Below are positions 1-10,199 of a stretch of DNA of 64,000 nucleotides, one piece after another (position 1 is the first letter of the stretch; the number at the start of each line of letters is the position of its first letter). The notes beneath the pieces were generated by a model. The model searched no databases and was not told the origin of the DNA. It saw nothing but the letters and a program-made list of their open reading frames with translations. Position numbers and translations under genes: made by a program. Origin of the DNA: Tetrastigma voinierianum (taxonomy: Eukaryota; Streptophyta; Magnoliopsida; Vitales; Vitaceae); the NCBI GenBank assembly GCA_016808115.1, contig JAEQBH010000029.1, forward strand, positions 1 to 64,000. Direction: 5' to 3'.

Positions 1-1050
1 CTCCTTCCCTCGCTGAGAACCAACCCTATGCCCACTCTCTAACTAACTAAAATTATATCAATCACTTGGACATTTTATAAGTCTTGATTGTGTTTTCTAA
101 TTTAGGTCCTAAACTTAAGTTTTATGTATAAAATCAAATTTTATGAGAAAACCTAAGTTTTCAAAAATTCTAAATATCTAAACTAAAGGATATAATATAA
201 TTTGTGAAAATAAAATTTTCAAAAATGAATCCAATAACATAGTAATTAATGAGCATAATTGAATCATAATATTATGCTACAAATAAACATGAATTGCATA
301 ATCAATCATAAATATTATAAAATGACTTATATATAAACAATTCAAGTATAAATATGAAAAGATATAAAACATTCTTACAAGTAAAGCATTAAAATTGACT
401 AAATATATTTTAATGCATACTATTTGAGCAAATATAATAAATAATGCTCATATAATTAATAATACGAAAAGCGTATAAGATTCAGCATATAAACATTTCA
501 ACACATTAGACGTTTAATTTGCGTTAAAGCCAAAGGGCTACTGAATCCTTGGTCTTGAAACTTTATTCAAGCCAATTTTGAAGTGGCTTAGCCCAAAAAC
601 TAGGCCCAATGACTTAAGGTTAGGATGCCCCATACCTTTAAGCACAATGCCAAAAATAAGGTCATTTCTACAAGCCCAAGGCTTTAAAAGGGGGCTTTAC
701 AACAGGCCTAAGCCCAAGCTTTAGAAACTAGGCCAAGGCTTTAAAAAAAAAAAAAAACCCTTTAAACAAGCCCAATCTTATTATTATTATCATTATTATT
801 ATTGTTTAAGAGGTCATCTTCTTCAGATACTCATTCCTGTGAAACCCCCAAAGTATGACTGGCAACTGGGTTTCAAAAGCACCATTTTTTCAATCGCTTG
901 ATGCTACTTTTATCGAGATATAAATTAAAGAATATAAAGTAGTTGGTGCAAATAAAAACCAAGGGAAAAAGAAAACTAAAAATCCGTAATTTGAAAACGA
1001 TGAATTTTACCCAGAAACTCCGCAAAAAACATATAAAGGCGTGAGATTTA
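1..1050. other. AT-rich intergenic or degraded repeat DNA
   Basis: No coding region is supported here. The first 500 bases are strongly AT-rich. From about 535 to 760 the text repeats words such as AAGCCCAAGGCTTT and AGGCCCAA in degenerate form, followed by a run of A (about 745-757) and a short ATT/TTA microsatellite (780-806). A 109-codon minus-strand reading frame at 873-1202 is hydrophobic and low in complexity and overlaps the predicted PBS and LTR edge, so I treat it as chance. If the PBS-like site at 1052-1066 is real, this stretch is the decayed interior of a minus-strand copia-like element, but I could not find gag or pol motifs to confirm that. Confidence 0.4.
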
Positions 1051-1051
1051 C

Positions 1052-1066
1052 TTGCTCTAATACCAA
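1052..1066 (-). other. Primer-binding-site-like sequence (initiator tRNA-Met type)
   Basis: Read on the minus strand the site is TGGTATTAGAGCAAG, one base from the TGGTATCAGAGC class used by most plant copia elements. It lies directly left of a candidate minus-strand LTR. A single short match in AT-rich DNA is only moderate evidence. Confidence 0.4.
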
Positions 1067-1067
1067 A

Positions 1068-1650
1068 TGTACGATACATAATTTCATCAAAAACATGTTT
1101 ATGAAATTGGAACAAAAAACATAGAATCATACATACCTCCAACCATTGTCGTTTGAAATTTTGGACCATAAAGGAACCATAAATAAGCCCGTTGATTTTC
1201 AAGAACCCGTCTAACTTTCCTTTGCCTTACTTTCACATGTTGATGGTATACAGAAAATGTGAATTTTCAAGTGAAAGAAGGAAGAGATGACCCTCCTATA
1301 TTTACAGGTTCTTCCATAAAAAACTACATCATTTCAAGAACAATGCTTGAATTGTTACCACCTCCAACCCTTCACTAATGGATGCAACATTTGTACCACA
1401 TATTTGAATGTTTGAATTTTCAAACATTTAAGGTAAGTTACTCACGTGAGAGTTAAATTTTTGCCTATTGACATACATTTAAGAGCATAATTGTATACTA
1501 AAATGGAAAGGCTGAAAAGTAGGCCTTCCACAACAATTTCTTATTTTTCTCTCACCAGTACTATTGGAAAATTAACCTGCTGGCAAATCCAGATTCTATG
1601 ATTACCATAAAGAGCATAGACACCTAACCGAAAAGCGTTTCTAACTGCAA
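1068..1650 (-). repeat. Possible minus-strand copia-like LTR
   Basis: This stretch would be the 5' LTR of a minus-strand element whose PBS is at 1052-1066. It opens with TG on the plus strand next to the PBS. On the minus strand there is a TATA-like TAAATATAGG near 1291-1300. The right edge is not defined by a target duplication; I place it before 1660, where Tat-like gag coding starts. A second LTR copy is not in the window, so the call rests on PBS position and composition only. Confidence 0.3.
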
Positions 1651-1665
1651 AGGTTACTGGATTTC

Positions 1666-1921
1666 ATGGCTAAAAGGGGACTCCTCTTACAATACCTTGA
1701 AGAGTCGAGCCCTATCAACGCAAGGTCGGGCACTAGATCTCCTCGATCTTCCACACTGGCAAGTTCTTGGCCCATAATTGACATAATCCATTCTCGCCCA
1801 ATGGCTCGTAGGACCCAGGGTCGACCTTTAGCAAGTACATTAGTGACCAGAGTTCAGTATAGTTGCGCCCCATTGACACTACCATAACGCTCTCCAAGTC
1901 TCCCTTATGGTAGTTGTCCAC
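1666..1921 (+). pseudogene. gag: Tat-like gag C-terminal tail leading into protease
   Basis: The 1666-1887 frame begins RGLLLQYLEE, matching the usual RRGYLRKYV-type segment near the end of Tat gag, and continues with IIDIIHSRPMARRTQGRP, which fits the conserved I-x-T-I-x-G-G-P segment that precedes the protease in this lineage. Just downstream a frame change leads into HPHDDALV, the protease entry motif. The gag capsid part is absent because the element is cut off on the left. The recognition rests on pattern similarity and on position next to the protease, not on an alignment. Confidence 0.55.
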
Positions 1922-2560
1922 ACCCCCATGATGATGCGCTCGTCCTGAATTTAGAAATCAGATGTTACCTAATGTGAAGTATCTTAATCGATCATAGCAG
2001 CACTACCGACCTTCTCTACCTCCCCACATTGCTCCGACTAGGGTACCAACCTAACAAACTCCCTCAATCCAAGGAGAATCTTAGTGGGTTTCAATGGAAC
2101 ATAAACCACCTCGCTTGGGGAGGTAGTATTGTCCGTAGCACCAAAGTCAATCATCGCCCGGTCCCTTTACAGTGATTGATTAACCTTCATCCTTCAAAGC
2201 CATCTTAGGTTGCACTGGATCTATGCTAAGAAGGCCCTACCTTGGTCTTACCACCAAACATTGAGTTTGCTGACCCTGTTGGGCAAAATCGATATTCAAG
2301 GGGAATAGAAAGCCGACAGGGCCTGCTGTACAGTTAAGTCACCTTAGAAAGACTAACCTTCCAAATAGTAAAGACAGCTCGAGGCCTACTTGAACGAATA
2401 AGATGAGTCTAGAATAACGAAGCCTCTAAAATCTTATCCTCTATTCGGGCTCGACCGACCTGAATAGGTTTATCTCGGAACCTCCATATCTAAGGAAGAA
2501 GTTGACTCATTCTTATCACTCTTGTAAGAGCATTCTGATGTATTCATTTTTCACATAAAG
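1922..2560 (+). pseudogene. pol: Tat-like aspartic protease and linker to RT
   Basis: The segment starts with HPHDDALVLNLEI, the conserved lead-in to the Tat protease, followed near 1980-2015 by ILIDHSSTTDLLY, which aligns with the active-site stretch ILVDxGSSADILF. The glycine of the D-[ST]-G triad is replaced, so the enzyme would be inactive even without the frame breaks. From about 2440 the text reads as the protease-RT linker, with SHKDMIGVS near 2555 matching the SHEDMPGI motif before Tat RT. Several in-frame stops and frame changes lie in between. Normal role: cleavage of the Gag-Pol precursor in the virus-like particle. Confidence 0.65.
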
Positions 2561-3540
2561 ATATGATAGGCGTTTCCCTAACTATAACACAACATAAGCG
2601 TAATCTTCAAGCAAGGCGGAGGTCGATAAGGTAAAAGCTTAGGAGCTTTCACCCCCAATGCTAGGAAATAATTGAAGATGAATTTTATAGGCTCCTAGTA
2701 ACGGGGTTAATCCATGAAATTCAATACCTCAAATGGATAGCTAATGTTGTTGTTTTCCCCAAAAAGAATGGAAGTGGTGGGTTTGCGTTGATTACTCTGA
2801 CCTCAATAATACTTGTCCAAAAGACACATTCCCCTTTCCTTAGATTGATCAGATAGTGGATATAACTACAAGGCATGATTAGTTTTCCTTTTTGGACACC
2901 TACTCAGGTTACAATTAGATCCCTATGTTCCTTCCTGATTAGAAAAACACGGCCTTCATAAGGTCGACAAGTATGTACTACTACAACGTAATGCTTTTCG
3001 GTCTTAAGAATGCAAAAGCAACTTACCAGTGCATAATGTCCCGGATGTTAGGACCTTTTCTCGGGAAAACAATGGAAGTGTTTATAGATGATATGCTTGT
3101 AAAATCAAAGTCCTGCAGTGACCATCTAGTTCATATGTGGGAGGTGTTTTAATTGATGAGGTTGCACCACCGATGATCGAACCTGCACTAATGCGCCTCT
3201 TCGAGGTCGAATGCGGAAATTCCTTGGTCATGGAGTAAGGAATCAAAATGGCATCCAAGCAGGCCCAAGCCATTCTATTAATGCAACCCCAAAACCAGAA
3301 ACGCATACAAGCCCCCGCGGGAAAGCTGGGCCGCACCGAATGGGTTCATCCTGCATTTAGATCACCTGCACCCCCTTCAAGGTCCCTCAAAGGCGCCCCG
3401 CCTCGCGGAATGAGACAGAATGTGACAAGGCCTTCTAGGCCATCAAGGAATATCTTGCCTCTCCTCGAGTCTTGTCCTAGTCCGTCGAATGAGAATAACT
3501 CTACCTTTACATTGCAGCTTCTACAGTGGTGATTAGCGCT
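2560..3540 (+). pseudogene. pol: Tat-like reverse transcriptase
   Basis: RT blocks appear in order. IHEIQYLKWIANVVVFPKKNG (about 2712-2775) is the fingers entry, YSDLNNTCPKDTFPFP (about 2793-2838) the conserved D-x-N block, FSFLDTYSGYN (about 2883-2916) carries the first catalytic Asp, LFGLKNAKATYQ lies near 2995-3030, and VFIDDMLVKS (3078-3107) is the YxDD-equivalent box with both aspartates kept. The thumb and connection (3140-3540) are recognisable only by hopping frames: CAFGVR-like words, then a lysine-glycine-rich segment and an F-x-A-I-K-E-Y-L-like segment. Function in life: copying the element RNA to cDNA. Multiple frameshifts make it a pseudogene. Confidence 0.85.
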
Positions 3541-3963
3541 GCCTAGGTAAAAACAAATAGCGAAGGAAGACAGAGGCTAGTGTACTTTGTGAGCAAGATG
3601 TTGACAGATATTGAGACTCGCTACACAGAATTTGAGCGAAACGCTTTGACCCTAAGAGTGGTAGTTAAAAAGCTACGTCCCTACTCTTAGGCCTACACAA
3701 TAGTCGTTATGTCTAGCTATGCGATCAAGGCCATACTCCATAAGCATGATGCATCAAGAAGGCTCCTAAAGTGTGCAGTTAAGCTGAGTGAGTTCGACAT
3801 CGTGTATTGCCTAAGGTCCGCCATCAAGGGTCAAGTGCTCACCGATTTCATTGTCGAGTTATCAAACATGTCTAGTTTTTCCCCCTCCCCCGAGCCTCTT
3901 TGGATACTCGAAACGACGGGTCATCAAATCAAAGAGGAGGCAAAAGTGAGCATGGTATTATAG
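3540..3963 (+). pseudogene. pol: Tat-like RNase H
   Basis: RLVYFVSKMLTDIETRYTEF (from 3574) matches the conserved RPVYFVSKAL...RYTEFEK block, followed by the A-x-K-L-R-P-Y-F equivalent. The 3709-3963 frame continues with SSYAIKAILHKHDASRRLLK and EFDIVY...SAIKGQVLTDFIVE, the end of the RT-linked RNase H region in Tat and related gypsy elements. The block normally degrades the RNA strand during cDNA synthesis. Two frames are needed to read it, with one stop near 3690. Confidence 0.8.
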
Positions 3964-4469
3964 TCTCTAGAAGGCTCGCTGGAGTCACTCGGTGATTATG
4001 TTCGTTTCTAATTTCAAATAGCGAGGTAGGTAAGAAAGGTTTTTCCATGCTCGGCATTCACCCCTGTAAGCTTCACTCCTCAATCGAGCTTAGAGCTTTG
4101 GTGTGATTCACGATTGTTGGTGTCATGTTAGAGAGTCTGAGGTGAGAAAAGAATAGCTCGATATCCAGACTCTTATAAAGTCGCTTATAAAACTAGTTTA
4201 TAAAATTTGAAGTTGCTTAAGTCCTAAGATTAGAAGACATAATGGTCGACGCCTTAGCAAATTTAGCCTCCAATGCTCCATACCCCTACCACTTGGAGTT
4301 TAATGTCCTAGCACATTCTTCAAATTATGAAGAAGTAGCCCGCTAAGATCCAAATTGATGATTTATGGATAACTCTGATAGTCGGATACTTGAAAAATGG
4401 GATCCTACCGTAAGACATGAAAGTCACCATCAAAACAAAAGCCCGAGTAGCCAGGTATGCCATTATAAA

Positions 4470-5520
4470 TGATACCCTTCAGGCCCTTACCAAATTTGCA
4501 TGCCACCAGAGGAAGTCGAACACATCATGGAGCAAATACACGGAGGCATTTGTGATACTCACTTCAGCAAGAGGTCGTTATGCCACAAAATTATGATATA
4601 GGGCTTCTACTAGCCAACAATGAAACAAGAATCCGAGCAGTTCACCAAGAGTTATGATGTATGTGGGGGATCGATATCATGGGATCGTTGCCTCAAGCTA
4701 CAGGGCAAAGAAAGTTCTTTCTCGTTGCTACAAATTATTTTACAAAATGGTGAGCTAAGGCTTAAACCGCAGTTAAGGCAAGACACTTGACCCGATTCGT
4801 GCAACAAAATATCCTTAAGTGGTTTAAAATCTCACACACCATAGTCTCGAACCAACCAGTGGCTTACGAGTTCATAAGTAAGTCATTTCAGTAATTTTGT
4901 TTAGAATTTGGAATAAAAAATTTCTACTCTACTCCTAGAGACCCCCAATCAAATGGCCAAGATGAAGTCACAAACAAGACCTTGCTCAACTACCTAAAGA
5001 AGATACTAACGCCGGCTAAAGTCAAATGGGTCAACGAGCTACCTATCACAATGCGGAGCTGTCGTGACACTGGTTTACAGTGAAACTCCTTATGCCACCT
5101 TTGGAGAAGAAGCGGCCCAATCCTGAGAGTCGGACTAGACTGTCCTTAGCATTGGCAATACCACCGAGTTCTCCCTTCCATAGGATGAGTTGGAAGAAAA
5201 GAAGAACAGAGTAGCCATCCAAATGGCCGAATACGAACATCGAGCAACATGTAAGAGGAACAAATTAATCAGACCTAGAGCCTTGAAGAGGGGTGACCTT
5301 GTGCTTCAATGGACCTTTGACAAAGGCAAACTTAAGCCAAACTAGGAAGGCCCTTTATAGTCTTCGATGATGAATCAAAGGGTGCTTGTAGATTCGATCC
5401 TCCATCTGTGGAAAAACAAAACCTGCGTCCTTGGAACCTTCTACGACATCAAAGAAATGTTTCCGATGTGCGAGCACACTGCGTTGGTAGAGCGAACCCC
5501 GGTTGACGTAGGCGAATAAA
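4470..5520 (+). pseudogene. pol: Tat-like integrase
   Basis: Near 4500-4590 the text reads PPEEVEHIMEQIHGGICDTH, the zinc-binding N-terminal region with its histidine and H-x-G-x-C-x-x-H style tail. GIDIMGSLPQATGQRKFFLV (about 4668-4727) holds the first Asp of the catalytic D,D-35-E triad. The second Asp block reads TIVSNQP instead of the usual IVSDNG, so that Asp is lost. PQSNGQDEVTNKT (about 4944-4982) keeps the catalytic Glu. The C-terminal segment near 5240-5340 reads RATCKRNKLIRPRALKRGDLVL, the usual DNA-binding tail. Stops and frame changes are scattered through the segment. Confidence 0.8.
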
Positions 5521-5639
5521 GATCTCGGTAGTTTTTCACCGATTATCTTTATGATATGCCATTAAAAAACTCAACACTTTCGGCGTCAAATGGTAATCCT
5601 CGAAGAGGTCCACACGGCTTTAAAATGACTAGCCTTTCA

Positions 5640-6010
5640 GCTGACCCGAGGCTTGAGAAACCCAGCATTAGAGGCCCATGGCTAAGCTGACTAGACCTTA
5701 GTGGCTTGAGGCCTCAGGCGGCTCAACCTCCAATGACCTGACTTGGTAGTTAGTCCTCGAGAGGCTGGGCCTTGTTGATTTAGCCTCCCGAGAGGCCGGG
5801 GCTGCAAGCGGTTGCCTGAGGCCCGAGGCCTTGGGCGACCTAACCTCGAAAGGCCTGGCTTAGGTTGTGTCTCAGCGGTGTCGTATGCCTTGGCGGCTCT
5901 GACCTTTAAATAGGCCCCTAGCTTGGGTAGCTAACCCTCGCGACCGAAGCCTCGGGCATCTTATCCTCGAAAGGGCTCTTGGCCCCCAAAAGCGGCCCAG
6001 CCCTCATTAA
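5640..6010 (+). repeat. GC-rich degenerate tandem repeat, about 30-bp period
   Basis: This block downstream of the Tat integrase repeats the idea CCTCGAGAGGC followed by a G- and C-rich spacer. Variants are seen near 5755, 5785, 5845, 5903, 5938 and 5966, giving spacings of about 28-60 bases, so a basic period near 30. It is much richer in GC than its surroundings. It sits between integrase and the polypurine tract, so it is 3' untranslated repeat DNA of the Tat element. Confidence 0.5.
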
Positions 6011-6208
6011 GCTGAGGCCTTTAATAACTTACACCTCCATAGACATCCTGATATTAGGTTTAAAAACTCACCTTGAGAAATTTAAACATAAAGTTGTTGA
6101 AAGAAACCATACGCAGTAGAAAATCTCTTTAATTTGTTGTTAAGAAAATTTCAAATTCATTGAAAAATATCATCACCCAAACCTGACGAGTCGGGGAATA
6201 GGTTCCAT

Positions 6209-6226
6209 TACATTTAAGAGGAGGGG
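6209..6226 (+). other. Polypurine tract of the Tat-like element
   Basis: AAGAGGAGGGGGCA followed by TTGG is a purine run of the type that primes plus-strand DNA synthesis immediately left of a 3' LTR. It lies at the expected place after integrase and the repeat block. A purine run alone is suggestive, not proof. Confidence 0.5.
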
Positions 6227-6227
6227 G

Positions 6228-6510
6228 CATTGGTTGAGGACATCAATAACATAGCCACGGAGGATCAGAGATGAAACACCTTGAGCCACACAGAGCCCCC
6301 CTTTGCAGCCGGCGCCTCACGTGCGGGCTTTCAATCTGACTTGTTGAAACCTGTCCTGTATGGGAATCGTGCATTAATAACCACAGCTCAGTGCTCCTCC
6401 ATGGTCTCAGGTAACTTATGTGCCGAGTCTCGTGCTCCTGCATCTCTTGAGGGCAGCATGGCATTATAGGTCTCTTCCAACACCTTGGCAACCCTTTCCT
6501 TCTTAACCTC
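6228..6510 (+). repeat. Probable truncated 3' LTR of the Tat-like element
   Basis: This begins with TGGTTGAGG just after the polypurine tract. It ends where another LTR start (TGTTAGGTGTGC at 6511) begins. No second copy is in the window, so the identity is inferred from position. The short frames inside it on both strands have no recognisable motif. Confidence 0.35.
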
Positions 6511-6895
6511 TGTTAGGTGTGCTTTAGGTGTGCTTTTATTAATATAAAACATAGAATAATTCATGTTTTTGATGCTAACTAAGCACCCTTATTACTCTTT
6601 TTCATGTCTAACCCCCTATATTTGTGTATTTTTAATAACAAGGAAACAAGACGAAATGCAAGCAATTTGGGAAAAAATTGAAGAAGTTATCTGATGAAGT
6701 CGTAAATTGGCGACCGCCTTCATTTATGGTCACGACCATAGATCAAATACAAAGAAGACTTTGCGACCAAAGCTTAGTGTAATTCGTGACCCGCAGAGCA
6801 AGATCTTTAGCAAAGATCACATTGTGGTGAATTTACCATAGGAATTTGTTTTGAGGAAACTCTCGGTGTGGTCACGACCAGTTGCTCCCAGAAAC
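6511..6895 (+). repeat. Plus-strand gypsy LTR fragment (5' portion, U3)
   Basis: The segment starts TGTTAGGTGTGCTTTAGG and resembles the starts of the plus-strand LTR at 23200. Its U3 carries GACC-type palindromic words (GGTCACGACC twice, GCGACC, CGTGACCC) between 6705 and 6885. The last part, ACTCTCGGTGTGGTC, recurs at about 18312-18330, so it and the LTR fragment at 18271 are copies of one LTR region. It is cut at about 6895, where sequence belonging to element A or an adjacent repeat begins. Confidence 0.5.
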
Positions 6896-9800
6896 TTAAA
6901 ATTTGCTGTCCCCGAGCAAAGAAAAGAAAGAATTGTTTGTCCTCAAACAAATAAGCTTAAAAATTTTTAAGGACATTTTTCTGATTCATACCACCATCTT
7001 TCTTATTCCACCTTCTAACTGGAAATAAGAGATACCAACATCATTTTAAATTTCAGTTTCGATTCAAGAATAAGAAATGGTATACTTCTATCATAAATTT
7101 CTTGATGAACTAATGTATTTAAACAGTTTATTCAACAAGTCTTGTTCTCTGTGTGCGGGTCTTGATCCTTTTCATCTTCGTATTTAGTTAGTTAATCTTC
7201 TAGGAGTTTCTTGGTACATTGGTGAAGTCCCATAGACTTGTTTTCATATTGATCCTCCATTAATGTAGGTGGTCGACGCCGAATCGATGAGGTCTTTAGG
7301 CTTAATGTTGGGCTTAGGTAATTGGGTAGATAATGGGAAGAATTTAAGTTCTGAATCCACCGATTTCCACCTTTTCTCGTACTTGTTGCTTCGAGAGCTT
7401 TCACCTTTTTCTGTAACTGTACTTGCTGATTCTCCTCCCGATCTTGCTTTTTGATTCATCTTTTGAATTCTTTTTATGGAGTTTTAATTCCCATATGCTC
7501 TTTATTCGGGCCAATTCCTTTGATTTCTTGAACTCTTTTGCTTCTATTTTTACAGGTTGGGAATAAGGCAATTTTTTGTCTTCTTAGGCTTTTCTGTCGC
7601 TCTTAGAGAACTTTGGGGCTAGCGACTCAATACCGGTTAATTTATTAAATTCTTGGGTGTTGAAACACCCCTCTGACTGGTGTTCAAGGGAAATAGGCCA
7701 CAAGACAAAACTTATTCCACTTTTCATTAATTTTGCTTCTCTGTTCTTCTCATATACCCTCGTAACATTTGGAAATATTTTCCCCGACTTGTTTCTTATT
7801 TATATTAGACTTTTACGGCCCCGAGCTGGATAATTTGGGCTCTTCTTCCTTAGGATTATTGCGAGAATGGAATTTTAGTTTTCGGTTGCTGTTTAATGAG
7901 ATAAATAGGCTTATTTGGCTCAAATCGAATAAGAGAATATGTTTTAGCATATATTGAGGGTAGGCTTAGAAAGCTCAAGCGCACGAGATGGCCTGCATCA
8001 CTTCTTGTTGGCTATATTTACCTAGATTTAGCCTCAAGCAAATAATCTAGCTCTTAGGACTATGGACTCTCAGTCACAATTTCCCAGATGTTCCTAATTC
8101 CTCTCAAGTTTCTTGAGTTTGTTGACAGTGTATTATTTCTTGAACTTGTACTTATTCAACATGCATTTACACTATTTCAACCAATTGCATTCTATCAGCA
8201 ATAACCATTTTTCGGTTTTTACAATCTAAATTGAATTTAATATGCAATTTGCAATTCTAATTTCAGGTTCACCCAGATCTACGCCCTTATTTTCACCAAA
8301 TTTTGTTCTTGGGAAGAGCAGAATTGTTTTTGATCGCACACCTGATGAGGCACTTTTCTTTCATACTAAACGAAAATGACACAGGCACAAAATTTAATAT
8401 GTCGATTAAGAACTGTGGCCAATTTGTAGTCATGAAATTTATTCAAATATCAAAACATTTCGATATTATGCGATCTTGCTTTTCTATGAATAAGGTATAA
8501 CAAATTGAAAAACTACTCTATTTCTTGATCTAAAACTCCATATCTTCCCTCCGAAGGTTGTAACCTACTTCATTTTGGTTTCTCCCGAGACCTTGAGCTT
8601 GCTCCAGTGATCGGCTGTTAACGAGTTTGTTCGTAAATTGAATTGCCCTTCGCCTTTTCTTTGGAGCTTCTGCGGATGATGGGTTCTAATTAACCATAAC
8701 ACCGATTCCCTTCCATCAACCACTCTCTTGATTACACGGCGTTTATGAATAATGAATGAATTGGTTTGTTTAGGCTCCGTTCATTACATAAACTCTACGT
8801 GTTTGCAGCCACAAGACTCTTCTTTTTCTCTCATTCTCCCTTCCCTTCATTCTCTTTGTTTATTTTTCCTTTGTTCTCCTATCCTTTTATAGTGATTTTG
8901 CGTCTCTTGGGAACTACAAGGCTATTTATTCTTTCTTAATATTTTCGATGAATGAATTAAATGAGGTTTCTCGAATTCATGCTTCTTTGCTATTTCCAAC
9001 AGAGGTTTTTCCTTTGTTCTCCCATCCTTTTATAGTGATTTCGTCTCTTAGGAATTTCTGAGGCTATTTATTCTTTAATATTTTCGATGAATGAATTAAA
9101 TGAGGTTTCTCGATTCATGCTTCTTTGCTATTTCCAGAGGTTTTGAGAATTTGGTGGAGAATTTTGATACGTTTTCTTGGGTTATTAAATTCCTCGAATT
9201 ATTCTCTTTAGCGGCGGACAAGCCGTTGTTTAATTAAGACATTGGTTTCTGTTTCTGCATTAGTAACTATTTATTTAAGAGGTTTTGAATGATTGATGCA
9301 GAACTGGAAGGGTTAAGATGAATTGGAAATGACCTTGAAATTGGAGTGGACTTTTGGCTCAATTTATTTCACGTCATCAAATTTTTAAGCCTTTTAATTG
9401 ATGATTTTATTTTCAAGGAATCTTATTTTTAATGCATGGAATACCCAAAATGAAAAGTTTAAATAAAAAAAAAAAAAAACTTTTATTGAATTTTGGATTA
9501 TTAAGTCGCCTTCAAGATTTTATTCTGACACGATAACATGTAGTCCTGACAAGGGAATTTTTATATCCTGAGCTTTTCTTTTTCACTTTCTTGCTTTATT
9601 TTAGTCATGACCTAGTTTCACTATTTGAGCTTTCTTTTCTATTTTATTGTTTCCACATCCGGCATTCTTGGTTTGCAACTTTTGGATTAGTGTTGCGACC
9701 GAAGAATTTGGAGTCTCTCTAAGCAATCAAATTCACGGCAATTTCAATTTGTTAATCCAATCAGAACAGCACAACTCATTCATCTTCATCGTACAAATAT

Positions 9801-10060
9801 TTAACAAAATCATCCACTATGCATCACATTCAGAATTTAAGCACCGGAACAAAATAAATTCCCCAAACTTTCAATCATGTATCAAGACAAAATTTAAATA
9901 AAATCGAGAAGAGTGTACTGCCCTTTTTTTTTTTTTTTTTTGTCTCTGATGCAGATTGGAAGCTTGATTGTAGATGCTCCCCCTTTTGCACATCTTTCAT
10001 TATTTGATGTGGATTGCCTTCCTGGCATTGCTTTCGATTTTAGTCTTTAGCATTTGGCGG
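6896..10060. other. Unassigned 3.2-kb stretch downstream of element A integrase
   Basis: On the minus strand this lies 3' of the element A integrase, the place where complete Athila elements carry an extra env-like frame and their 3' untranslated region. No motif supports an env protein. Two overlapping minus-strand frames at 7192-7459 are rich in K, S, R and E but unidentified. The stretch is AT-rich with T runs near 9464-9476 (as A) and 9926-9943, and contains a tandem duplication at 8863-9136. No LTR copy matching 15521-18270 is visible, so element A lacks a recognisable 3' LTR. Confidence 0.4.
8863..9136. repeat. Two-copy tandem duplication, about 135-143 bp unit
   Basis: Copy 1 (8863-8998) and copy 2 (9006-9136) both run from TTTTTCCTTTGTTCTCC through ATCCTTTTATAGTGATTT and GATGAATGAATTAAATGAGG to GCTTCTTTGCTATTTCCA. 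They differ mostly by one- to four-base indels, such as the TTTCTTAAT versus TTTAAT difference. Each copy has CCTTTTATAG, a weak TATA-like word. There is no coding potential. Confidence 0.85.
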
Positions 10061-10199
10061 ACTCACTCTTGCCATTGTTCTATTTCTTCAATTTTTTTTT
10101 TCATTCAGAACTAAGGGTTATTCTTCAAATTGCTTTCTCTCAAGGTAGTGCTTTAATCTCTTACCATTAACTTTGAATTCCTCATGATTGCTGGTTCAC

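Larger units (their letters stand above)
1666..5520 (+). mobile_element. Tat-like Ty3/gypsy retrotransposon, decayed coding interior
   Basis: A plus-strand gypsy interior in canonical order: gag C-terminus, protease, RT, RNase H, integrase. Motifs such as HPHDDALV, CPKDTFPFP, RYTEFER and PQSNGQ are typical of the Tat branch of plant Ty3/gypsy elements. The reading frame changes repeatedly and stops are frequent, so the copy is non-autonomous. The gag N-terminus, 5' LTR and PBS are missing on the left, where a possible copia LTR abuts. Downstream lie a GC-rich repeat block, a polypurine tract and the apparent beginning of the 3' LTR. Confidence 0.85.

Noticed and set aside
873..1202. 109-codon minus-strand frame as a small membrane protein gene
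   Set aside because: It is low in complexity and hydrophobic because of AT-rich DNA, overlaps a PBS-like site and candidate LTR edge, and shows no homology pattern.
3248..3532. 94-codon plus-strand frame as an independent gene
   Set aside because: It is an out-of-frame reading of the Tat RT connection; the correct frame hops through it and joins RT to RNase H.
6243..6491. Two overlapping frames on opposite strands near 6.3 kb, considered as a gene with zinc-like cysteines
   Set aside because: Cysteine spacing fits no known finger, and the region sits in a probable LTR after a polypurine tract.
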